A stretch of DNA of 64,000 nt from an uncultured Oscillospiraceae bacterium (GTDB lineage: Bacteria; Bacillota; Clostridia; Oscillospirales; Ruminococcaceae), in NCBI GenBank assembly GCA_900539695.1, contig UQDG01000014.1, forward strand, positions 1 through 64,000, read 5' to 3'. This document shows, piece by piece, positions 50,500 to 59,254 of this stretch (its first letter is position 1; the number at the start of each line of letters is the position of its first letter). The notes under the pieces are model-generated. The model was not told the DNA's origin and made no database searches. It saw nothing but the letters and a program-made list of their open reading frames with translations. A program made the position numbers and the translations under genes.

Positions 50500-50605
50500 C
50501 TCTGGGAGAGGACTCCCCGCGGAGCGGGTGGGGGGGAGAGACAGCTATTTTATATGCTCCCTCCCTCGGTCGCCAGCGGCGACAGCGCTCTCCCGGAGAG
50601 AGCCA
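50500..50605. repeat. GC-rich palindromic repeat, type B
   Basis: Contains CCTCTGGGAGAGGACTCCCC, GGAGCGGGTGGGGGGGAGAG, then CTCCCTCCCTCGG and TCGCCAGCGGCGA, and ends in CTCTCCCGGAGAGAG. Several overlapping hairpins are possible. Its build parallels 21789-21892. It lies 3' of the lectin gene. Confidence 0.5.
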
Positions 50606-50613
50606 ATAAGGCG

Positions 50614-51207
50614 TTACTTATTCTTACTCCCGCGTCGTGCGCTCTTGCCGGCGGCCTTTTTGCCGGTTTGGGTGCGGGTGGTCTTGGCGGCGGCCTTCTT
50701 GGGGGCGGAACGGGTCGGCTTGGGTGGCTCAGCGGTGCGCTCCAGCAGACGATCCGGCACGGGATCCAGCTTCCACAGCTGGTTCTCACCGTAAACGTCC
50801 TGCCAGATCTGGGCCTGGGTGCCGTTTTCCACGCGCATGCCCACCAGGTCGATGACCTTATCAGCCAGCACGTTGCGCAGTTTTACCTTGCCGCCGCCGG
50901 CATCCACGATTTGCCAGCGCTGGCCTGCGCCGGACGTGGCCGACCACTGGTGTACCCAGGTGCCGTTCTCGACGCCGGAAAGCGCCAGGTCCATGACCTT
51001 GCCGGTAAAGCGGTTCTTGATGCGATATTCATTTTCCCCGGCCTCTACAAAAAACCATTGCTGCCAGGGCTGGCCCTCGTAGCTCCACAGGCGCACCGAA
51101 GCGCCGTTCTCGGTGTTGAAATCAGCCACCTCCAGCACGCGGCCGTTGGCAGCAGCGATGGTATAGCAGGCATCCGGGCGGATGACAGTTTGGGCGGATT
51201 TCTTCAT
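50614..51207 (-). CDS. Ricin-type beta-trefoil protein with a basic tail
   Basis: 197 residues. Residues about 10-150 form one ricin-B-type beta-trefoil: YTIAAANGRVLEVADF, RIKNRFTGKVMDLALSG and KLRNVLADKVIDLVGM are the three repeats, each with its QW element (QQWFF, QRWQI, QLWKL). The last 45 residues are rich in Lys, Ala, Pro and Arg (PKKAAAKTTRTQTGKKAAGK), like a histone H1 tail. There is no signal peptide, so it should stay inside the cell, unusual for a lectin domain. AAAGGAGG precedes the ATG at 51207. Single gene; function unknown. Confidence 0.85.
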   Translation of the reverse strand: MKKSAQTVIRPDACYTIAAANGRVLEVADFNTENGASVRLWSYEGQPWQQWFFVEAGENEYRIKNRFTGKVMDLALSGVENGTWVHQWSATSGAGQRWQIVDAGGGKVKLRNVLADKVIDLVGMRVENGTQAQIWQDVYGENQLWKLDPVPDRLLERTAEPPKPTRSAPKKAAAKTTRTQTGKKAAGKSARRGSKNK

Positions 51208-51391
51208 GGGGATTCCTCCTTTGCAAGCTGCGGGTGCAGCTTCTTTTTCTCATTATAGCATGGTTACGCCGCGCGGTTTAGCTAAACTTTCACAGCCTGT
51301 TTTGTGAAAATTGCCGGATTGGGTAAAAGATGTGCAAATTTTTAACAGGTTTTAGGCTGCGGGACTTGCTTTTTTTGCACAGGTATCTTAT

Positions 51392-51397
51392 TATAAT
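51392..51397 (+). promoter_or_regulatory. Probable -10 of mgsA
   Basis: TATAAT at 51392-51397 within TTATTATAATAAATAG. TTGCTT at 51366-51371 would give a long spacer of 20 to this box, or 17 to TATTAT at 51389-51394. Start of mgsA is at 51461. Confidence 0.45.
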
Positions 51398-51460
51398 AAA
51401 TAGTTCGTACACGCCATAGCGTATAGTAAACGCTTACATACTCCCAGGGAGGGAACAGCA

Positions 51461-51865
51461 ATGAGGATCGCCTTGATCGCCCACGATTCCCGCAAGGAAT
51501 TGATGGCGCAGTTCTGTACCGCATATGTCCGAATCCTGTCGGAAAATGAGCTGGTGGCCACCGGTGTCACCGGTAAGATCGTTCACGATGCCACTGGCCT
51601 GCCGGTGCGCTGCCTGTATCCGGGCGGGCGCGGCGGCTCGGAGCAGATCGCGGCCATGATCGGCTGCGGCGAAGTGGATATGCTGCTGTTTTTCCGCGAT
51701 CCTGTGGGCGCCAAACCCGGTGAGCCCAACGATGTGACCCTGCTGCGCCTGTGCGACATGCACACCATCCCGGTGGCGACCAACATCGCCACGGCCGAGG
51801 TGCTGATCCATGGCCTGGAGCGCGGCGACCTTGCCTGGATCGAACTCCAGCGCGGCCGCAAATAA
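51461..51865 (+). CDS. mgsA: Methylglyoxal synthase
   Basis: 134 residues, slightly shorter than the 150-residue E. coli enzyme. The family sequence IALIAHDSRKELM, then ATGVTGKIV, PGGRGGSEQIAAMI with the phosphate-binding residues, and the catalytic Asp in FFRDPVGAKPGEPND are intact. It converts dihydroxyacetone phosphate to methylglyoxal and phosphate, relieving phosphate-limited glycolysis. Single gene with its own promoter and terminator. Confidence 0.95.
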   Translation: MRIALIAHDSRKELMAQFCTAYVRILSENELVATGVTGKIVHDATGLPVRCLYPGGRGGSEQIAAMIGCGEVDMLLFFRDPVGAKPGEPNDVTLLRLCDMHTIPVATNIATAEVLIHGLERGDLAWIELQRGRK

Positions 51866-51879
51866 GCTGATAAAAAGTA

Positions 51880-51912
51880 AGTCCCCGGTGCGTGATGCGC
51901 CGGGGGCTTTTT
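51880..51912 (+). terminator. Terminator between mgsA and the DJ-1 gene
   Basis: CCCCGG-TGCG (from 51883) pairs with TGCG-CCGGGG (to 51905), followed by GGCTTTTTG. Converging genes on both sides can use it. Confidence 0.8.
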
Positions 51913-51928
51913 GCGTATAGTCGTGAAA

Positions 51929-52483
51929 TTATTGGTAGACGATGGCTTTCTTGACGCGGGCGGCGGCGTCAGCACCGGCCAGCTCACGGGCGATAGCCAA
52001 GGCAAAGGGGATGGCAGCGCCCAGGGCCTCGCCGGTGATGATGTTGCCGTCGATGGTCAGCGGCAGGCCGGTGTAGGCGGCCCCGGCGGCGGTTAGGTCG
52101 GCGTCCATGCCGGGGTAGACGGTGGCTTTTTTGCCCAGCAGCACGCCGAAGGCGGCCAGCGCGGTGGGCGCGGCGCAGATGGCACAGACCTTTTTGCCCG
52201 CGGCAGCGAAATCCGTGCAGACCTGACGCACGGTGGCGTCGGCTTTCAGGTTGGGCACACCGGGGATGCCGCCCGGCAGGATGCAGGCGTCGAACTGGGC
52301 GTAGTCCAGCTCCTCAGCCAGGGCGTCGGCCACGACGTTGACCTGGCGGGCGCTGGTAACGATGCGCTCCCCGCCCACAGCGGCGATGGTGACTTCGACC
52401 CCCGCACGGCGGAGAATATCAACGCAAAGCAGGGCTTCACATTCCTCTAACCCCTGGGCAAAGAAGATTACGGCTTTTGACAT
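51929..52483 (-). CDS. DJ-1/PfpI family protein
   Basis: 184 residues. Family elements: AVIFFAQGLEECEALLCVDILRRAG with the conserved Glu, DACILPGGIPGVPNL, and the nucleophile elbow AICAAPTALAAFG with its Cys. It is closest in pattern to YajL/ThiJ-like DJ-1 proteins, linked to glyoxal/methylglyoxal damage repair or chaperone activity. That it faces methylglyoxal synthase tail to tail is worth noting, but no operon links them. Confidence 0.9.
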   Translation of the reverse strand: MSKAVIFFAQGLEECEALLCVDILRRAGVEVTIAAVGGERIVTSARQVNVVADALAEELDYAQFDACILPGGIPGVPNLKADATVRQVCTDFAAAGKKVCAICAAPTALAAFGVLLGKKATVYPGMDADLTAAGAAYTGLPLTIDGNIITGEALGAAIPFALAIARELAGADAAARVKKAIVYQ

Positions 52484-52549
52484 TTTGGGTTCCTCCTTTT
52501 TGTGTTTGCGGCTTTCGTTTGCCGCCTCGTCAGAAATAATAAAACTTTA

Positions 52550-52721
52550 GGCAACACCGCACAATTCCCGCCTGACGGCTTAAGCACCGCTCCGGCGGCT
52601 GCGGCACGGCATCTGCGTTGCCAAAATGCTCGATAATACACAAAGTATTATCTGCGCTTTTGGCTTAGCAGCTGCCGCACCTCGCTCGCCGTATCGGCAC
52701 TTAGAATTATGCGGTATTGCC
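52550..52721 (+). mobile_element. 172-bp MITE, copy 2
   Basis: Begins GGCAACACCGCACAATTC and ends GAATTATGCGGTATTGCC, so the ends are inverted repeats. Flanks are TTTA on both sides (52546-52549 and 52722-52725). The right TTTA contains, on the minus strand, the TAA stop codon of the esterase gene. Length equals the other copies. No reading frame. Confidence 0.9.
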
Positions 52722-52722
52722 T

Positions 52723-53481
52723 TTACCTCTCCTTCCATCCGAACAAAAACTTAAAGCACCGTCCCAGTTGTTTCCGCCAATCAGCTTCACAATGCTTTCC
52801 ATTCATCTGCAAATAAGGGTACACCTCGGCACCCTTGCCGCTTAACCCGCGGGTAACGGCCAGGGCGTTGGCGGTGTACTGGGCCAGCTGGTGCTTGCCT
52901 TTGCCCTCTTTTTCGCCCCAGCTGAGGTACACCCGCGTGTCCGGGGCAAGCTTGGCTTTTTTCAGCTCGGCCTTGACCTGCGGCAGGCAGATGCGTACCG
53001 ACGGCGACAGGCATGCCGCTTTGCTGAATACCTTATTATAAGCAGTGATCGCGTACAGGCTCATCAGGCCGCCCATGCTGGAGCCTCCGATGGCTGTGTT
53101 CCCGCGGTCGGGCAGGGTGGGATACTTGGCGTCGATGGCGGGCTTCAGTTCGTTCACCAGCCAATCCATGTACTGTTTGCCGGTGCCGTGGATGCCGTCG
53201 AACCAATCGCTGTCGTAGGGGCAGTATTCTTCCAGGCGCTTGTTTCCCTCGTGGTTGCACTCGGGCGCGACCACAATGGCGTTGGGGTGGGCGTCCAGAT
53301 AGTCTTTCAGCCCCCAGCAGGTGCCAAAGGTGGCGGTGGAATCAAAAAACAGGTTGTGGCCGTCAAACATGTAGATGACGGGATAGCGCTTGCCGCTGGT
53401 TTGCCAATTATCCGGCAGATAGATAAAGGTGTTGCGGTCCAGGTCATAGGGTGTGATGTGGACGGTAAAAGTCTCAACCAT
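52723..53481 (-). CDS. Esterase-like alpha/beta hydrolase
   Basis: 252 residues of the esterase D/YbbA family: RYPVIYMFDGHNLFFDSTATFG, NAIVVAPECNHEG and the nucleophile motif AIGGSSMGGLMSLY (GxSxG); the catalytic His lies in MNGKHCEADWRK. Likely acts on an acyl ester of a sugar or small molecule. ATG 53481 is preceded by AAAAGGAGG; longer open frame upstream has no site. The stop codon lies in the target duplication of the adjacent MITE. Confidence 0.88.
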   Translation of the reverse strand: MVETFTVHITPYDLDRNTFIYLPDNWQTSGKRYPVIYMFDGHNLFFDSTATFGTCWGLKDYLDAHPNAIVVAPECNHEGNKRLEEYCPYDSDWFDGIHGTGKQYMDWLVNELKPAIDAKYPTLPDRGNTAIGGSSMGGLMSLYAITAYNKVFSKAACLSPSVRICLPQVKAELKKAKLAPDTRVYLSWGEKEGKGKHQLAQYTANALAVTRGLSGKGAEVYPYLQMNGKHCEADWRKQLGRCFKFLFGWKER

Positions 53482-53511
53482 GATGGGACCTCCTTTTAGG
53501 TCATTGTTGCC

Positions 53512-53540
53512 ATTGTATCGCATTTTCCCCGCGTTTTCAA
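53512..53540 (-). promoter_or_regulatory. Promoter of the esterase gene
   Basis: Minus strand TTGAAA (53535-53540), 17 bases, TACAAT (53512-53517). Confidence 0.6.
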
Positions 53541-53568
53541 TCATTGTCAACGTTTTTCCCACTTTGAG

Positions 53569-53597
53569 TTGCAATTGTGGGGCGGCTGTATTATAAT
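53569..53597 (+). promoter_or_regulatory. Promoter of the PTS EIIC-like gene
   Basis: TTGCAA (53569-53574), 17 bases, TATAAT (53592-53597), 51 bases before the ATG at 53649. Confidence 0.65.
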
Positions 53598-53648
53598 AAC
53601 CTTGACCCTTGTGCAAAAATTTAACAAGCAGAGAGAGGAAAAGTATTT

Positions 53649-54692
53649 ATGGAGGCAGTAAGTACATTTTTTAAGCGCAAAGATGTTGTCATCTCGGCGC
53701 ATCGTTACGGCATCGATGCCATGGGCGCCATGGCCCAGGGCTTGTTCGCCAGCCTGCTGATCGGCACCATCATCAAGACGCTGGGCCAGCAGCTGGGGCT
53801 TGCGTTCCTGGTCACGGCGGGCGGCTATGCGGCGGCTGTCGCTGGCCCGGCCATGGCGGCGTCCATCGGTTACGCATTGCACGCCCCGCAGCTGGTGCTG
53901 TTCAGCCTGATCGCTGTCGGCGGCGCGGCCAATGAACTGGGCGGTGCAGGCGGCCCCCTGGCCGTCTACTTCATCGCCATCATCGCCACCGAGGTCGGCA
54001 AGCTGGTCAGCAAAGAGACCAAGGTCGACATCCTCGTCACCCCGGCGGTCACTATTTTGGTGGGTGTGGGCCTGAGCGCCTTCTGCGCCCCCAGCATCGG
54101 TGCGGTCGCCAGCGCTGTGGGCAACGTCATCATGTGGGCCACTGAGCTGCAACCCCTGCTGATGGGCATTGTCGTTTCCGTGCTGGTAGGCGTGGCCCTG
54201 ACGCTGCCCATCTCCAGTGCGGCCATCTGCGCGGCCCTGGGTCTGACAGGCCTGGCAGGCGGTGCGGCTGTGGCTGGCTGCTGCGCCCAGATGATCGGCT
54301 TCGCCTTTATGAGCTACCGCGAGAACGGCGTCGGCGGCCTGGTCAGCCAGGGCCTGGGCACCAGCATGCTGCAGATGCCCAACATCCTGCGCAATCCCCG
54401 CATCTGGATCCCCCCGACGCTGGCGGCGGCTATCACCGGCCCCATCGCCACCTGCCTGTTCCGCCTGGAAATGAACGGCCCGGCGGTCTCCAGCGGCATG
54501 GGCACCTGCGGCCTGGTGGGCCAGATCGGCGTCTACACCGGCTGGATCGAGGCCGGCAAGGCCGTTACCGCCTTTGATTGGGTGGGCCTGGTGCTGATCT
54601 GCTTCGTCCTGCCCGCCGTGCTGAGCGTTGTTTTCTGCGAGGTCCTGCGCAAGTGGGGCTGGATCAAAGACGGCGACATGAAACTGGACTAA
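53649..54692 (+). CDS. PTS EIIC-like membrane protein (PTS_EIIC_2 family)
   Basis: 347 residues with about ten helices, rich in Gly and Ala (LVTAGGYAAAVAGPAMAASIGYAL, GGAANELGGAGGPLAVYFIAIIATEVGKLVSKET). It matches the PTS_EIIC_2 family of proteins that resemble PTS membrane subunits but usually stand without EIIA or EIIB partners. None is present here. A regulatory or facilitator role is therefore as likely as PTS transport. The substrate is unknown. Confidence 0.82.
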   Translation: MEAVSTFFKRKDVVISAHRYGIDAMGAMAQGLFASLLIGTIIKTLGQQLGLAFLVTAGGYAAAVAGPAMAASIGYALHAPQLVLFSLIAVGGAANELGGAGGPLAVYFIAIIATEVGKLVSKETKVDILVTPAVTILVGVGLSAFCAPSIGAVASAVGNVIMWATELQPLLMGIVVSVLVGVALTLPISSAAICAALGLTGLAGGAAVAGCCAQMIGFAFMSYRENGVGGLVSQGLGTSMLQMPNILRNPRIWIPPTLAAAITGPIATCLFRLEMNGPAVSSGMGTCGLVGQIGVYTGWIEAGKAVTAFDWVGLVLICFVLPAVLSVVFCEVLRKWGWIKDGDMKLD

Positions 54693-54711
54693 ACTGCAAT
54701 AACTCGCAACG

Positions 54712-54731
54712 GGGAGCACTTCGGTGCTCCT
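54712..54731 (+). terminator. Terminator after the EIIC-like gene
   Basis: GGGAGCAC (54712-54719) pairs with GTGCTCC (54724-54730), followed by TCTTTTTG. Confidence 0.85.
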
Positions 54732-54831
54732 CTTTTTGCTTTGTATAGGCATTTTGCCCATGCATGCGGCGTGGTGTTTTTGTGGAAAACTGCCTTTGAA
54801 AAAACGCGAAAAAATGTGGTAAAATACTTTT

Positions 54832-55012
54832 TGCAAACACAAGGAGAAAATCTACCTGCCCACTGGTACGGCCGCCTACCTGCGCCCGTCGGTCACGCCG
54901 CAGCAGCCCGGCGCAGCCAAACCAATCCCCCGCCGCGTGTGGCGGCGTTTACCATACATACAAAAGCATACCAACCCCGCATACAGGCCCGCCGCCTGCG
55001 TGCGGGGCTTTT
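54832..55012 (+). ncRNA. Candidate structured RNA with its own promoter and terminator
   Basis: TTGAAA (54796-54801), 18 bases and TAAAAT (54820-54825) predict a start near 54832. A strong terminator stem, CCCCGCA with ACAGGC against GCCTGCG with TGCGGGG (54975-55007), and CTTTTTAT follow. Between them lie about 140 bases with hairpins, such as CGCCGC-GTGT-GGCGGCG (54931-54947), and no start codon; AAGGAG at 54846-54851 has no ATG behind it. The size, about 180 nt, suits a 6S-like or other small RNA. I do not recognise a known family. Confidence 0.45.
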
Positions 55013-55026
55013 TATATCCGTGCAGA

Positions 55027-55055
55027 TTGCACGCAATGCCCGGCTATGCTATAAT
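55027..55055 (+). promoter_or_regulatory. Promoter of the two large membrane protein genes
   Basis: TTGCAC (55027-55032), 17 bases, TATAAT (55050-55055), 41 bases before the ATG at 55097. Confidence 0.7.
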
Positions 55056-55096
55056 ACCCTTATCTACGACTATATCCCGGCAAGGGGAGGAACGAT

Positions 55097-56839
55097 ATGA
55101 AAAAACAAAACACAGCGGTCCGGCGGGCGGCGCTGGCGGTGCTGTATCTGGCCGTATTTGCGGCGGCTGTTATGTACCTGCGGGTGACCATCAGCGTACC
55201 GGCCGAGGGCGACGACAAGCTGACCCTGAACGGATGGCTGTACGATATGGGCCGCATGTCCTTCTGGCAGTATGCCTTGCAGGACCTAAAGGAGCGGCTG
55301 AGCTTCTTTTTATTAAAGCAGGTGCGGTTCTTCCCGTTCCACTACCCCAACGCGGTGGCGCTGCTGTTTTACCGCACGCTGGCCAGCTACCGGTTGTACA
55401 TCATTGCCATGACGGGCGCGGCGGCTTTCCTGGTCAGCCGCGTGGCGGCAAAGCTCAGCCGCAGCAATGCCCTGGCTCTGGGCGCCTTTGGTCTGGCGCT
55501 GGCGGCGGCTCCTATTTTTAACGAGGGCATGTACAGTTACTACGCCGTGCCCCAGCGCACGCTGCTTTGGGCGGCGGCCGGCTGGCTGTGCCTATTTTAC
55601 CTGCACGAGTCCCACCATCGCGCCTGGGGCGTGGCGGCGGCCGTGCTGGCGTTTATCGCCTGCGGCACTTACGAGACCGGCTATGTCTACGCCGTGCTGG
55701 CGCTGCTGCTGTGGGTGGTGTACACCCGCAGTGTGCGGGGCGGCCTGCGGGCCTCGGCCCCGGTGCTGGGCGGCATGGCGGTGGCGTTTTGCTTCCACTT
55801 TGCCAGCTCCCGCCACGGCGGCACCGGCAATGAGCTTTCGCTGGACATCCCCAACGTGGCCCGTGTGACCGTGCAGCAGATGGCCGCGTCCATCCCGTTT
55901 CTGGGTCCCTGGCTGCAGGGGCAGGATTGCGGCACCATCAGCAAGGGCGACATGCTCTGGCCCTTTGTGCTGGGGCTGCTGGCTGTAGCGGCGCTGCTGT
56001 TTGCCGTTCCCAGGGAAAAGGTCAGCGGCAAGTCCCTGGGCGGCCTGGCCCTGCTGGGCCTGGGGCTGTGGGCTGCCCCGGCGGCGCTGCTGGCCCTGTC
56101 GGCCCGCTACCAGCAGCCAGAGGCCATCACCTGGAAGTGGGGCTACATCCCCGCGGCGGCCAGTTCGGTGGGCCTGGGCCTGCTGCTGGCGGCAGGCGTG
56201 GCGGCGCTGGCCGAACTGTGCTGCCGTCTGCCGAAAGTTCCCTCGGCCGTGCTGCGCGCTTTGCTGGCGGTGGTGCTGGCGGCGGGTATTGCCGCCAACG
56301 GCGCGTTCACCCGCGGCTGTCTGCGCAACCACCACGCTGAGAACCTGAAAGCCTACAACTTCTTTGCCGATACCATCCGCGCCGGCCTGGCCGATGAGGT
56401 CACGGCCGACGACCTGATCCTTTGCAATGAGAACGTCTGGGACACCAATACCCAGGCCGAGACGAATTTCTTCTGCCGTTTTGCCGGGCGGGAACTCCAC
56501 GCCCAGATGCCGGGCATCGAGCTGCCCGCCGGCCACGGCACGCTTTACGCCTACCAGACCTACCGTAACTACGGCGGCTATGACCTGGCCTGGTGCGGTC
56601 GCCTGACCGACGACACCGGCGAGGTGATGGACGGCATGCGGGTCTACGTGCAGGGTGCGCTGGTGCCGGACAATGCGGTCATCAAGTACAAGGTGCGCCT
56701 GGCCGACGGCACCGAGGAACCCCGCCAGATCTGCCTGCTGGACTGCGACCGCACCCCCCGCAATGATAAGGGCGAGTACATCGCCACGGTGGAGGACACC
56801 TCCATCCTGAACGCCAAAGTCATGATCTGGGACGGCTGA
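55097..56839 (+). CDS. Large polytopic membrane protein, possible GT-C glycosyltransferase
   Basis: 580 residues with about eleven helices and a C-terminal outer domain of about 150 residues. The first helix is LAVLYLAVFAAAVMYL. The loop following it has acidic residues (PAEGDDKLTL), and NEGMYSYYAVPQRTLLWAAAG recalls DUF6056-type membrane proteins of gut Firmicutes. A role in polysaccharide or teichoic acid decoration is plausible from topology alone. It forms an operon with the next gene, 14 bases apart. Confidence 0.7.
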   Translation: MKKQNTAVRRAALAVLYLAVFAAAVMYLRVTISVPAEGDDKLTLNGWLYDMGRMSFWQYALQDLKERLSFFLLKQVRFFPFHYPNAVALLFYRTLASYRLYIIAMTGAAAFLVSRVAAKLSRSNALALGAFGLALAAAPIFNEGMYSYYAVPQRTLLWAAAGWLCLFYLHESHHRAWGVAAAVLAFIACGTYETGYVYAVLALLLWVVYTRSVRGGLRASAPVLGGMAVAFCFHFASSRHGGTGNELSLDIPNVARVTVQQMAASIPFLGPWLQGQDCGTISKGDMLWPFVLGLLAVAALLFAVPREKVSGKSLGGLALLGLGLWAAPAALLALSARYQQPEAITWKWGYIPAAASSVGLGLLLAAGVAALAELCCRLPKVPSAVLRALLAVVLAAGIAANGAFTRGCLRNHHAENLKAYNFFADTIRAGLADEVTADDLILCNENVWDTNTQAETNFFCRFAGRELHAQMPGIELPAGHGTLYAYQTYRNYGGYDLAWCGRLTDDTGEVMDGMRVYVQGALVPDNAVIKYKVRLADGTEEPRQICLLDCDRTPRNDKGEYIATVEDTSILNAKVMIWDG

Positions 56840-56853
56840 GGAGGCCCCTTTAT

Positions 56854-59202
56854 ATGAAAAAACTGCGTGAACTGCTGCGTGCCAACCGCTGGTTTGCCGT
56901 GGTGCTCCTGCTGGAGGCTGCTGTGCTGGCCTCGCTGGCAGCATCGCTGTTCGGCGCACCCTACAAACTGCAGCTGACCTCGGCGGATTTTAGCAACGAC
57001 TACCCGCAGATCGCCGCTGTGAGCGAGGACGGGACGGCGCTGCAAATCTGGAACAACAGCGAGGATTTTGTCCCGCCGGAGGGAAAAGTAATCACCTTTT
57101 CTTCGGCAGGCAGTGCCATACATTCCGGCGCGTATGAGGTGACGGTGCAGTATTTCTCCTGTGAGACACCGGACACACCGACCTTTAATGCACTGCACAG
57201 TGCGGGCTCGCTGTCTTTTTCCAGCAAGGGCAATCCATCGGCTGTCAGAGCTGATACCGTAACGCTGGACGACTGCCACCGCACCATTACCACTCGTCTG
57301 TGGGTGAACTACGGGGCAAAGGTGCAGGACCTGACGGCGACCCTGACTTACGGCGAAGGGCAGCTTTACCTGTACGGCATTACCCTGACCGAGCAGCCCA
57401 TCTACCGCCTGACCCGGCTGGTCATCTTCGTGCTGCTGGCGGCGGTGCTGGACCTGGCGCTGCTGCTGTTGTTTGCCTGCGGGGACACGAATGCCCCGAC
57501 GCGCCGCCGCAAGTACGCGGTGCCGCTGATCCTGGCGGGCATCACGGTGGCGGCCTGCCTGCCGCTGTTCAGCAACTATCTCTACTTCGGGCACGATATA
57601 GACTACCATTTGCAGCGCATTTCGGCCATGGCGGCGGAGCTGTCCTACGGGCAGTTCCCGGTGCGCATGACCACCGATACGCTGAACGGCTACGGCTATG
57701 CCAACTCGCTGTGCTATTGTGAACTGTTCCTGACACTGCCCGCCCTGCTGTATAATGCCTGGCTGCCGTTGCGTACCTGCTATCAGGTGTACATCTTTGT
57801 GGTGACACTGTCCACCGCCATCATTGCCTATTGCAGCTTTGGCAAAATTACCGCCAGCCGCAAGCTGGGGCTGCTGGGTGCGGCGCTGTACACGCTGTCC
57901 TGCTACCGCCTGGTCTGCACCTACATCCGCGCCTCGGTGGGTGAGTACACGGCCATCACTTTCCTGCCATTGGTGCTGGTGGGCCTGTATAATATATATA
58001 CCACCGAGAAGCCCCGCTTTGCCCAGTGGGCGCCCATGGCCTTTGGCATGGCGGCGCTGGTGCAGTGCCATCTGCTCAGCTGTGAGCTGATCGCGCTGCT
58101 TCTGGTGGTGTTCTGCCTGCTGCGCCTGCGGGATACCCTGCGCCCTGCCCGCCTGCTGGCCTGGGTCAAGGCGGCGCTACTGGCTGTGGCGCTGAGCGCC
58201 TGGTATTTCTTCCCGTTCCTGATCTCGACGCACGAGATCAATTTGATGGTCAACGGCCCGCTGATCGGCAAGATCCAGAACCAGGGCACCTATCTGGTGC
58301 AGCTGCTCAGCCCGTTTGGGCCGGGATTCGGTGGGGCGGATTCGGGCACAAACCCGGATATGACGCTGTCGTTCGGCCTGCCACTGGTGGTGGGGCTGCT
58401 GCTGGTGCTTTACTGCCTGCTGCGGCGGGAAAGCTGGCACGACAGGGATACCCTGCACCGCATGCAGGCAGCATTTGGCTTTGCGGTGCTGGCAACGGTA
58501 CTGTCCATGCATGTGTTCCCGTGGGACAGCTTCCACAACTGGCTGGGCCGCACGGTGGGCAAGCTGATTGGCCTGTTCCAGTACCCGTGGCGGTTCCTTT
58601 CTCTGGCAACGGTACTGCTTTGCCTGGCGGTTGTGCTGGCGGTTCAGCTGTTGAAGGAAAAGAACCTCCGCCTGGCAAAGGGTGTGGCCCTGTCGCTGGT
58701 GGGATGCACCCTGTTGATGACCGGCGTAATGCAGACCCAGATGCTGACCGACCAGCAGGAGGTTGCCTATAATACTTACCGCAAGATGGACCCGACACCT
58801 ACCACCGGTGTGGGCGAGTACCTCATCGACGGTACCAGCGCCTACGAGACCATCTGGGCGCAGCCCAAGCCGGGCAGCGATAAGATGCAGCTTCTCTCCT
58901 ACGAGAAGCGGGGCGGCAAGGCCTATCTGGAAGTGGAAAATGACGGCGAGGCCGCCGACATCTCGGTGCCTATTTTCAACTACGGCCACTACCATGCCGT
59001 GGACGAAGCTACCGGCGAGGAATACCCCCTCAGCACCGGCGAGAACGCCCGCATCACCCTGAACATCCCGGCGGGCTACACCGGTACGATCATGATCGCC
59101 TACCAGGCCCCCGCCTATTGGCGCGGCTTCGAACTTGTCTCCGCCTTGGCGCTCCTGGGCAGCATCGCCTGGGGCGTAAGCCGGAGGAAAAAGAAACAGT
59201 AA
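56854..59202 (+). CDS. YfhO-like large membrane protein
   Basis: 782 residues. One N-terminal helix, an outer domain (residues about 35-175), then about twelve helices and a second outer domain before the last helix. The loop YLYFGHDIDYHLQRISAMAAELSYGQFPVRM matches the membrane part called 6-pyruvoyl-tetrahydropterin synthase-related, found in YfhO-type proteins that take part in glycosylation of lipoteichoic acid or surface polymers. No pterin synthase domain is present. The exact role is unknown. Confidence 0.75.
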   Translation: MKKLRELLRANRWFAVVLLLEAAVLASLAASLFGAPYKLQLTSADFSNDYPQIAAVSEDGTALQIWNNSEDFVPPEGKVITFSSAGSAIHSGAYEVTVQYFSCETPDTPTFNALHSAGSLSFSSKGNPSAVRADTVTLDDCHRTITTRLWVNYGAKVQDLTATLTYGEGQLYLYGITLTEQPIYRLTRLVIFVLLAAVLDLALLLLFACGDTNAPTRRRKYAVPLILAGITVAACLPLFSNYLYFGHDIDYHLQRISAMAAELSYGQFPVRMTTDTLNGYGYANSLCYCELFLTLPALLYNAWLPLRTCYQVYIFVVTLSTAIIAYCSFGKITASRKLGLLGAALYTLSCYRLVCTYIRASVGEYTAITFLPLVLVGLYNIYTTEKPRFAQWAPMAFGMAALVQCHLLSCELIALLLVVFCLLRLRDTLRPARLLAWVKAALLAVALSAWYFFPFLISTHEINLMVNGPLIGKIQNQGTYLVQLLSPFGPGFGGADSGTNPDMTLSFGLPLVVGLLLVLYCLLRRESWHDRDTLHRMQAAFGFAVLATVLSMHVFPWDSFHNWLGRTVGKLIGLFQYPWRFLSLATVLLCLAVVLAVQLLKEKNLRLAKGVALSLVGCTLLMTGVMQTQMLTDQQEVAYNTYRKMDPTPTTGVGEYLIDGTSAYETIWAQPKPGSDKMQLLSYEKRGGKAYLEVENDGEAADISVPIFNYGHYHAVDEATGEEYPLSTGENARITLNIPAGYTGTIMIAYQAPAYWRGFELVSALALLGSIAWGVSRRKKKQ

Positions 59203-59208
59203 ATACAA

Positions 59209-59254
59209 GGTACCCCCGCGCATGGAAGGATACACCATGTGCGGGGGTGCCTTT
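59209..59254 (+). terminator. Terminator of the membrane protein operon
   Basis: GGTACCCCCGCGCATGG (59209-59225) pairs with CCATGTGCGGGGGTGCC (59235-59251), one mismatch, followed by TTTATGG. Confidence 0.75.

Noticed and set aside
53649..54692. Complete PTS sugar system
   Set aside because: Only the EIIC-like membrane protein is present; no EIIA, EIIB or sugar-phosphate enzyme adjoins it, so I do not call a PTS pathway here.
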